Assembly: GCA_030627265.1 (NCBI GenBank) | Contig: DAOUSK010000006.1 | Coordinates: forward strand, 1-43,229 | Source: Methylococcaceae bacterium | Lineage (GTDB): Bacteria > Pseudomonadota > Gammaproteobacteria > Methylococcales > Methylomonadaceae | DNA length: 43,229 bases | Direction of reading: 5' to 3' | In this document: positions 37,102 to 43,229 of the stretch, one piece after another | How the letters are laid out: every line of letters begins with the position of its first letter | Position numbering within the stretch: the first letter of the stretch is position 1 | Made by a program: the position numbers and the translations under genes | The notes under the pieces: model-generated | Told to the model about the DNA's origin: nothing | Seen by the model: the letters and a program-made list of their open reading frames with translations, nothing else | Database searches by the model: none

Positions 37102-39330
37102 TTAAACCGTCAATCTAGAAAATATAGCGTTAAAACAATCACTCGGACGCATGATTTTATTGACCATTTTATTATCAGGTTGATAATACCCACCTAAATC
37201 TACTTCTTTTCTTTGTACCGCTCTTAATTCTGCCAAAATTTTCGATTCATTATCACTTAACTGCTGTGCAATCGGTGCAAAAGTTGACTGTAATGCTAAG
37301 TCCTGCTCTTGTTGAGCTAACGCTTCAGCCCAATATAACGCTAAATAAAAATGACTACCGCGCGTATCCATTTCACCCGCAAAATGTGATGGCGATTTAT
37401 TGTTATTTAAATATTGGCTATTCGCTTTATCCAATGCTTCTGCCAATACTTTAATTGAGGTTTCCTCTGTTTTTGCCGCTAAATCTTCTAAAGAAACGGC
37501 CAACGCTAAAAACTCACCCAAAGAATCCCAACTTAAATGATTTTCATGTAATAACTGCGCGGCTAACTTAGGAGCTGAGCCACCTGCACCTGTTTCAAAT
37601 AAGCCACCACCTGCTAATAATGGCACAATCGATAACATTTTTGCACTCGTTCCTAACTCTAAAATAGGAAACAAATCGGTTAAATAATCACGCAATACAT
37701 TACCCGTCACCGAAATCGTATCTTGCCCTGCTTTAACACGTAATAAGGTTTCCTTAATCGCATTAATAGGTGACATGATTTTAATGTCTAAGCCATTCGT
37801 ATCATGGTCTTGTAAATAATACTCGACTTTAGCAACTAGATTTCTATCATGTGCGCGCTGCTCATCCAGCCAAAATACTGTAGGAAGCCCAGTCGTTTTA
37901 GCGCGATTTACCGCTAGTCTTACCCAGTCTTGAATAGGTAAATCTTTCGTCTGACACATACGCCAAATGTCCCCTTTTTCTACCGCATGCTCCAATAAAA
38001 TATCACCTACCTCATTAGTAACACGGACACACCCCGCCTCAGGAATTTCAAATGTTTTATCATGTGAGCCATACTCTTCAGCTTTTTGTGCCATTAAACC
38101 GACATTGCTAACATTCCCCATTGTCGTGACATCAAAAGCGCCATGTTGCTTACAAAAATCAATGGTTGCTTGAAAAATACCCGCATAACAACGGTCAGGA
38201 ATTAAAGCTTTAGTATCGGCTAACTGCCCATCCTTAGCCCACATCTGCCCCGAATGACGAATTGCTGCTGGCATAGAAGCATCCACAATCACATCACTAG
38301 GCACATGTAAATTAGTAATACCTTTGTCTGAATTCACCATGGCTAATTCAGAGCGTGATTCATACGCAGCTTGAATATCTGCTTCAATCGCTAAACGTTG
38401 CTCATCAGGTAAATCAGTTATTTTTGCATAAACATCACCCAAGCCATTACGTGTATCAACACCCAACTGCTCGAAAATAACCGTATGTTTACTAAAGACT
38501 TCTTTAAAATAAACATTCACTGCATGGCCAAAAATAATAGGGTCTGATACTTTCATCATGGTTGCTTTTAAATGCAAAGAAAGCATCACATCTTTTTCTT
38601 TTGCATCTTGCATTTCTTGCTCATAAAAAGCACACAGCGCCTTACAACTCATCACCGACGCATCAATGATTTCATTTTCTAAAACTAAGGTTTCTTGTTT
38701 TAAAACCTCCGTGCTTCCTGCGTCGGTTAACAATTCAATTTTTACCTTGCCTTCTTGTTTAACCACCACAGATTGCTCGCTCGAATAAAAATCACCCGTA
38801 TTCATAGAACTTACATGGGTTTTTGATGTTGCTAGCCATTCCCCCATAATATGCGGATGTTTTTTTGCATACTCTTTAACAGGCGCTGCAACTCGTCTAT
38901 CTGAATTTCCTTCACGTAAGACAGGATTAACCGCACTGCCTAATACTTTAGCGTAACGCGCTTTAATATCAACTTCAGAATCATTGTTTACCTCAACTGG
39001 GTAACTAGGAATCGCACACCCTATCCCTTGCAATTCTTGAATCGCTTTTAATAATTGCGGCACTGAAGCACTAATATTAGGTAATTTAATAATATTAGCT
39101 TCCGCTTTAGTGACTAAAACACCCAACTCCGCCAAAGCATCATCTTTTTGTTGATCAACCGATAAATACTCAGGAAAATGAGATAAAATTCGTGCTGCCA
39201 ATGAAATATCTTTTACTTCTACATTAACCCCCGCCGCTTGTGTAAAAGCCTGTACTATCGGCAATAATGAATAAGTTGCTAAAGCAGGCGCTTCATCTGT
39301 TTTAGTATAAATAATAGTTGGGTTAGACAT
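37102..39330 (-). CDS. icd: NADP-dependent isocitrate dehydrogenase, monomeric type
   Basis: Oxidises isocitrate to 2-oxoglutarate with NADP. The 742-residue protein belongs to the monomeric IDH family (about 740 residues), unrelated in length to the 416-residue E. coli enzyme. The N terminus [19 protein letters not shown] and the segments [15 protein letters not shown] and [10 protein letters not shown] are diagnostic. It starts at ATG and appears to be a single gene, with a short hairpin (GGCTGT / ACAGCC, 39395-39412) in the divergent gap towards the mtdB pair. Confidence 0.97.
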   Translation of the reverse strand: MSNPTIIYTKTDEAPALATYSLLPIVQAFTQAAGVNVEVKDISLAARILSHFPEYLSVDQQKDDALAELGVLVTKAEANIIKLPNISASVPQLLKAIQELQGIGCAIPSYPVEVNNDSEVDIKARYAKVLGSAVNPVLREGNSDRRVAAPVKEYAKKHPHIMGEWLATSKTHVSSMNTGDFYSSEQSVVVKQEGKVKIELLTDAGSTEVLKQETLVLENEIIDASVMSCKALCAFYEQEMQDAKEKDVMLSLHLKATMMKVSDPIIFGHAVNVYFKEVFSKHTVIFEQLGVDTRNGLGDVYAKITDLPDEQRLAIEADIQAAYESRSELAMVNSDKGITNLHVPSDVIVDASMPAAIRHSGQMWAKDGQLADTKALIPDRCYAGIFQATIDFCKQHGAFDVTTMGNVSNVGLMAQKAEEYGSHDKTFEIPEAGCVRVTNEVGDILLEHAVEKGDIWRMCQTKDLPIQDWVRLAVNRAKTTGLPTVFWLDEQRAHDRNLVAKVEYYLQDHDTNGLDIKIMSPINAIKETLLRVKAGQDTISVTGNVLRDYLTDLFPILELGTSAKMLSIVPLLAGGGLFETGAGGSAPKLAAQLLHENHLSWDSLGEFLALAVSLEDLAAKTEETSIKVLAEALDKANSQYLNNNKSPSHFAGEMDTRGSHFYLALYWAEALAQQEQDLALQSTFAPIAQQLSDNESKILAELRAVQRKEVDLGGYYQPDNKMVNKIMRPSDCFNAIFSRLTV

Positions 39331-39535
39331 AGGATCTCAATTAATTAGACAATAAATTTATAGAGCATTATAGCAAGCTCACTTGATTAATTTAGGCTGT
39401 ATCTTTACAGCCAACTTTTAATTCAAAAATTCAATGTGCAGAAGCAATATTTATTTTATAATTAGCGATTAACTAATGCTTTTAGTACAAACTATTTTTA
39501 GCGCTACATTTTGAACATCCACCAAAGAGACTATC

Positions 39536-40444
39536 ATGCCTAAACCGTTTATTTTACACATGCTAACCACAGCAAAAAACTTAAGCCCTTTTGATGTCAA
39601 TATGGCTGTTGATGCTGGTTGGGTTTCAGCCACTCCTTACATTAATGTAGAACCGAGTGAAGTGCGCGGCTTAGTACAAGATGCTATTTTTTCTCGCAGC
39701 CCTAAAGGCCTAAAAAGCACAGGAATTTTCATCGGTGGGCGGGAAACCAAACAAGCGATGGATATGCTGAAAATAGCTAAAAACTCTATGGTTCCTCCTT
39801 TTGAAGTCTCCGTCTTTGCCGATCCTAGTGGTGCATTTACAACGGCTGCAGGGATGGTTGCTATTATAGAAGACACGCTAAAAACAAAATTCAACACTGA
39901 CCTTTCTGGAAAAACTATCCTTGCTCTTGGTGGTACTGGCCCTGTTGGCCAAGCAGCCGCTGTGCTTGCCGCTCAGGCGGGTGCAAAGGTAAGAATCATT
40001 GGTCGCCAATTAGAGAAAGCTCAACGTATTGCTGATATGTGCAATTCTGAATTAGGCGATGGAAAAATAGAAATCACAGCGGGAGCTGATGCCGACAAAG
40101 CTAATTTCATTAATGAAGTGGATGTTATTTTTGCAACTGGTGCCGCGGGTATTGAGTTGCTAAGTGCTGAATTAATCGCTTCTGCTCCCAATCTAAAAGT
40201 AGCTGCCGATGTTAATGCTGTTCCACCTGCTGGCGTTGCAGGTATTGATGCCTTTGATAACGGCAAAGCAATTGCAGGCTCTACCAGCGGTGCAGTTGGT
40301 ATTGGCGCTTTAGCGATTGGAAATATAAAATACCAAGTTCAAAGCTCGCTACTTAAAACAATGATTTCAACTGAAAAACCTCTGTATTTACATTTTGAGC
40401 ACGCTTTTGAAGCCGCTCGTAACTACATTCAAACAAACAAATAA
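39536..40444 (+). CDS. mtdB: methylene-tetrahydromethanopterin dehydrogenase, MtdB type (paralog 1)
   Basis: Oxidises methylene-H4MPT to methenyl-H4MPT in formaldehyde oxidation. It shows ILHML, SPFDVNMAVDAG, QDAIFSRSP, TGIFIGGRE and VPPFEVSVFADPSGAFTTAA, the typical MtdB/MtdA N-terminal domain. The Rossmann motif is GGTGPVG at 132-138. The second strand ends in GRQ (G156, R157), resembling the GRK of NADP-specific MtdA, so NADP use is inferred. Length 302 residues. It starts at ATG and precedes a second, similar gene by 34 bases. Confidence 0.9.
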   Translation: MPKPFILHMLTTAKNLSPFDVNMAVDAGWVSATPYINVEPSEVRGLVQDAIFSRSPKGLKSTGIFIGGRETKQAMDMLKIAKNSMVPPFEVSVFADPSGAFTTAAGMVAIIEDTLKTKFNTDLSGKTILALGGTGPVGQAAAVLAAQAGAKVRIIGRQLEKAQRIADMCNSELGDGKIEITAGADADKANFINEVDVIFATGAAGIELLSAELIASAPNLKVAADVNAVPPAGVAGIDAFDNGKAIAGSTSGAVGIGALAIGNIKYQVQSSLLKTMISTEKPLYLHFEHAFEAARNYIQTNK

Positions 40445-40478
40445 AGCGATAAACTTTTTACATTTAGGAATAAAACTC

Positions 40479-41390
40479 ATGGCTAAAAAAAGCATATTGC
40501 ATATGTTTGATCCAACACCAAACAATAGTCCTTTTGACATCAACATGGCATTAGATTGTGACTTTGATGTCTTAATGCCTTATGCCAACGTCAAGCTTGA
40601 AGGTATGCACCGCCTAACCCAAGATACTATATTTTCGCGTAGTCCTTCTGGCGTAAAACAAACAGGAATCTTTATTGGTGGCAGAGACATGGCATTAGCG
40701 ATTGACATGCTTAATACAGCCAAACAAGCGATGGTTCCACCTTTTGAAGTCTCCGTATTTGCCGACCCTAGCGGTGCATTTACCACAGCAGCAGCCTTAG
40801 TTGCTTGCGTAGCAAAAGAACTAAAAACACATCACAATAAAGAGCTAAAAGATTGCAAAGCGCTTGTTTTTGGCGGCACAGGCCCCGTTGGAATTTCAAC
40901 AGGTGTAATCGCTTCTTTAGCCGGTGCTGACACTGTTTTAATTGACCATCTATCGGCAGGTACCGCAGAAGATATTGCAAAAGAATATAACCGCCGATTT
41001 GGTAGTAATCTATCAGGCGCTGTCGCTACCTTTGATGAAGATAAAATCGCGCTAATTAAAGGTGCAGATATTATTTTCTGTACAGCAAAAGCGGGCGTAC
41101 AAATCTTAAACGCTAATGTTTTAAGCAATGCTCAGCAACTTAAAGTTGTTGGTGATGTTAATGCTGTACCACCAGCTGGCATAGAAGGCGTACAGCTTAA
41201 TGATTCTGGCGCACCTCTTAGCCAAGCAAGTAATTCTGTTAATACAGTTTCTGTTGGCGCTCTAGCTGTCGGTAATATTAAATATAAAGTACAACATGCC
41301 TTACTTAAATCTATGTTGGCAGGTGATAAGCCAACCTATATAGACTTTAGAGAGGCTTATAAAAAAGCCAAGGAATTGCTAAAAATATAA
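40479..41390 (+). CDS. methylene-tetrahydromethanopterin dehydrogenase, MtdB type (paralog 2)
   Basis: Second MtdB-like protein, 303 residues from the ATG at 40479. This start has TAGGAA ahead of it and gives MAKKSILHMFDP; a longer reading from 40395 would overlap paralog 1. The domains match paralog 1 throughout (SPFDINMALD, TGIFIGGRD, VPPFEVSVFADPSGAFTTAA, GGTGPVG, DVNAVPPAGI). Here the second Rossmann strand ends in D156-H157, an acidic residue of the sort that favours NAD. It forms an operon with paralog 1 and probably shares its pathway, with a different cofactor or substrate. Confidence 0.88.
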   Translation: MAKKSILHMFDPTPNNSPFDINMALDCDFDVLMPYANVKLEGMHRLTQDTIFSRSPSGVKQTGIFIGGRDMALAIDMLNTAKQAMVPPFEVSVFADPSGAFTTAAALVACVAKELKTHHNKELKDCKALVFGGTGPVGISTGVIASLAGADTVLIDHLSAGTAEDIAKEYNRRFGSNLSGAVATFDEDKIALIKGADIIFCTAKAGVQILNANVLSNAQQLKVVGDVNAVPPAGIEGVQLNDSGAPLSQASNSVNTVSVGALAVGNIKYKVQHALLKSMLAGDKPTYIDFREAYKKAKELLKI

Positions 41391-41414
41391 ATAACGCGAT
41401 TTCACAGCTTCAGA

Positions 41415-41527
41415 GCTTGGAAACGAGAAAACTGTAGCCCGTATGGAGGTACAAAATACGGGGTAAACAGTACACCGAACGGCCCCGTATTACGCAAGCT
41501 TCATACGGGCTACTTGCGCATCCAAGC
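41415..41527. repeat. nested palindromic intergenic repeat, family C
   Basis: Three nested inverted repeats share one centre: GCTTGG / CCAAGC (41415-41420, 41522-41527), GTAGCCCGTATG / CATACGGGCTAC (41434-41445, 41502-41513), and AATACGGGG / CCCCGTATT (41455-41463, 41483-41491). The type is a known class of dispersed palindrome in proteobacteria. It lies between the convergent mtdB paralog 2 and the SPFH gene and could also end transcripts. Confidence 0.8.
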
Positions 41528-41550
41528 TACGCGCTATTCTAGCTATCTTA

Positions 41551-42438
41551 TTATTTTGAACCGGGCAAATTCAAAATAACACCATTCATTTTGCCACCCA
41601 TCAATGTTTGTGGATAGTGCCCATCCCATTTATCTACGGCATTATATCTAATGAGAGAAGATGAAAGAGATTTCGCTAATAATTGATTGGCTTTTGCCTG
41701 CGCCTGAGCTTCTATAGCAATCGTATACGCCTCAGCATCGGCCATCGTTTTCTTTGCATTAGCATCAGCAACTGCCGCCATTTCTCTAGCTTCCGCCTGC
41801 TTCACCTGTTGCTGAGCTTGTTGCTCAACAATTTTTAACTGCGCTTTTTCACGCTCTAGTTGCTCTTGGCGTTCTTTTGTTTGAATAACGGCTGAGGTAA
41901 CTACTTGCGGCAGGGTAATATCCCTAAATAATACTGCGGTGACAATAACCCCCCTATCTTGCAAATACTTAATAAGACCATCTTCCATATAACTCTGCAA
42001 ATCTTGCTGCACGCTCTCAACAAAAAAGTCTTGTGATTGCTTAACGGTTTTACCTGCTTCGCGTAATAATGAGCGAACCTTAGGTGTAATATGTTTAGAA
42101 ATGACATCCTTTAGAACACCTGTATTTTGCAGTATATTCGTAGTCTCATTAGCATCTAGCCGAAAAGCGACCGAAATATCCATTGATGTTTTTAGCTTAT
42201 CCTGAGAAGGAACTTGTACCTTCTCCCATGTATATGTCTGCTGCCTAAGGTCAAAACTGACAAAGTTTAAGAGAGGATTAACAAAATGAAAGCCCTCGGC
42301 ATAAGCATCATCTTGCACTTTACCAAATAAAGTAGCGACTTTATTATGTCCGGCAGGAACGGTTGTATAGGAGTTAAACAATACAACTAACAATAATAGC
42401 GCCGTACCTCCAAACCCTGCATACTTTAACTTATTCAT
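41551..42438 (-). CDS. prohibitin-like SPFH/Band 7 protein
   Basis: 295 residues. An N-terminal membrane anchor (about 7-25) is followed by an SPFH domain (VPAGHNKVATLFGKV, EGFHFVNPLL) and a long alanine/glutamine-rich coiled coil (about 190-255) as in prohibitins and HflK/C. Such proteins form large rings in the membrane and often regulate FtsH-type proteases. No hflK, hflC or ftsH is adjacent, so it is a stand-alone prohibitin homolog. Confidence 0.88.
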   Translation of the reverse strand: MNKLKYAGFGGTALLLLVVLFNSYTTVPAGHNKVATLFGKVQDDAYAEGFHFVNPLLNFVSFDLRQQTYTWEKVQVPSQDKLKTSMDISVAFRLDANETTNILQNTGVLKDVISKHITPKVRSLLREAGKTVKQSQDFFVESVQQDLQSYMEDGLIKYLQDRGVIVTAVLFRDITLPQVVTSAVIQTKERQEQLEREKAQLKIVEQQAQQQVKQAEAREMAAVADANAKKTMADAEAYTIAIEAQAQAKANQLLAKSLSSSLIRYNAVDKWDGHYPQTLMGGKMNGVILNLPGSK

Positions 42439-42537
42439 TATTTAATACCTACCTGAAATGGGAGAAATGAATCTTGATTCTATCACCATTCGGAAAGGGT
42501 AAAAAATATATGCCTATTAGAGACTGTCATTTATTTT

Positions 42538-42717
42538 CTATGAAAAATGTAGTAATTCACCTTGTTTATCAAAGGCTAAATATTTTGATAAACTACCACC
42601 ACTCTGAACTGTTTTCACCATCATTTTAAGAGGCTCTTCAGCTTGTTCGGCTGTCGGTACTATTCCATTAACACCACCACAAGACAAGCTGTAATGCTTT
42701 AATAAATCAGGACACAT
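42538..42717 (-). CDS. small hypothetical ORF (59 residues)
   Basis: Open from an ATG at 42717 to TAG at 42540. The product starts MCPDLLKHYSLSCGGVNG and ends FDKQGELLHFS. No signal peptide or known motif. The ribosome-binding site is poor. It may be a real small gene or a decayed fragment, since the next 100 bases carry a transposase remnant. Confidence 0.35.
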   Translation of the reverse strand: MCPDLLKHYSLSCGGVNGIVPTAEQAEEPLKMMVKTVQSGGSLSKYLAFDKQGELLHFS

Positions 42718-42735
42718 CTAAAGACCCAAATTATA

Positions 42736-42834
42736 ATGTCATTTAGAGGGGACTATGAGCAATTATTAGCAATGGGAAAAACAAAAAAATTAGCCCTTAT
42801 TGCTTGTATATTGCTTCTGACACTACTTTTTTAA
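42736..42834 (+). pseudogene. remnant of an IS110-family transposase (C-terminal end)
   Basis: A 32-residue reading contains YEQLLAMGKTKKLALIAC, which matches the C-terminal IS110 pattern YxRLLxxGKxxKxALxACxRKLL. The conserved MRK after the cysteine is lost and nothing of the rest of the transposase is visible. I see no insertion-sequence ends. Confidence 0.55.
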
Positions 42835-42849
42835 GTCCACTACAAAAAA

Positions 42850-43229
42850 TCACGACGAACAACTAAGGTGGGACAATCCACCCACCTCAAAGAACTCAGG
42901 CGGTTTCAATCGATAGTACTTATCCTCCATGTCCTTTGACTGCTCTGCATATGGCTGTGTCATCACCTCCTGCAGCTCTCGAATTAGAGAGTAATTTCCC
43001 GTCGTTGCTTGCTGATAAGCCGGCATAACAAACCACTCTCGCAAAATATATTTTGGGTTGACGAGCTTCATCTGCCTAGAGATTTCCGCACTAGAGCGGG
43101 GCGAAGTAGCATTCGCGTCACTGGAACTATTGAGCAGAGTTTTCCATTTTTCGAGCCACTCTGTCCAGCGCCTATCCATCTCTTTGGGGGCTGTCTCAGG
43201 CGCCGAGGTAGTGTAGAAGCTTTTCTTGA
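42850..43229 (-). CDS. selO: protein adenylyltransferase SelO (YdiU), C-terminal part
   Basis: The reading is open from the window's right edge; about 126 C-terminal residues are seen of a protein usually near 480-500. [19 protein letters not shown], then [19 protein letters not shown], and the ending LSCSS are the SelO C-terminal signature. SelO is a pseudokinase-fold enzyme that transfers AMP to proteins. The penultimate region carries cysteine where some eukaryotic members have selenocysteine. The start lies outside the window. Confidence 0.9.
   Translation of the reverse strand, partial: KKSFYTTSAPETAPKEMDRRWTEWLEKWKTLLNSSSDANATSPRSSAEISRQMKLVNPKYILREWFVMPAYQQATTGNYSLIRELQEVMTQPYAEQSKDMEDKYYRLKPPEFFEVGGLSHLSCSS

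Noticed and set aside
40479-41390. Second dehydrogenase as MtdA
   Set aside because: Its N-terminal domain (SILHM, SPFDINMALD, IFSRSP, VPPFEVSVFADPSG) follows MtdB rather than MtdA throughout.

Overview
This window is a stretch of chromosome from a low-GC gammaproteobacterium, most likely a methanotroph or related methylotroph of the Methylococcales. The housekeeping gene order is gammaproteobacterial: rimP-nusA-infB-rbfA-truB-rpsO-pnp, surE-pcm, efp/epmA facing epmB, and bamA-skp-fabZ-lpxA. The methylotroph assignment rests on two tandem genes for MtdB-type methylene-tetrahydromethanopterin dehydrogenases at 39.5-41.4 kb, enzymes of C1 oxidation that gammaproteobacteria outside methylotrophs rarely carry. 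The species call is inference; no rRNA or tRNA gene is visible.

Layout. 1-8.3 kb (minus): the transcription and translation operon from rimP to a pnp gene cut by the window edge. A leader with two consecutive intrinsic terminators precedes rimP, and another terminator lies between rpsO and pnp. 8.5-13.3 kb: bamE, a small secreted protein, the rnfH-ratA pair coupled to a sodium:neurotransmitter-symporter-family transporter, then smpB, an isochorismatase-fold hydrolase and a SYLF-domain lipoprotein. 13.4-18.1 kb: flavin reductase, pgk, rpoZ, spoT, ridA. 18.1-20.4 kb: a sparse region with small unknown genes, a histidine-box hydroxylase and palindromic repeats. 20.4-23.9 kb (minus): surE-pcm-yqaA-thiL-pgpA. 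23.9-25.8 kb: an SmrB-like gene, uppP and an unknown lipoprotein. 25.9-32.6 kb (minus): efp-epmA, then bamA-skp-fabZ-lpxA-rnhB. 32.7-37.1 kb: epmB, a rhodanese, an aminotransferase, dksA, bioA. 37.1-43.2 kb: monomeric isocitrate dehydrogenase, the mtdB pair, an SPFH protein, an IS110 remnant and the 3' end of selO.

How the genes work together. Efp, EpmA and EpmB form an EF-P modification set. BamA, BamE and Skp serve outer-membrane protein assembly, while FabZ and LpxA feed lipid A and fatty acid synthesis. SpoT, DksA and RpoZ are all parts of the stringent response. The MtdB pair would oxidise methylene-H4MPT.

The most unusual points are: (a) rnhB has no ATG, GTG or TTG codon that would include its catalytic Asp-Glu, so it appears to start at ATA or ATT; its two upstream neighbours, lpxA and fabZ, both appear to start with TTG; (b) lpxD and lpxB are absent from their usual places, and the lpxD slot holds a palindromic repeat; (c) the tandem MtdB paralogs differ at the residues expected to choose between NAD and NADP; (d) at least three families of intergenic palindromic repeats are present, one with a copy nested inside another. 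I found no CRISPR array, prophage or intact transposon, and no convincing new multigene system.
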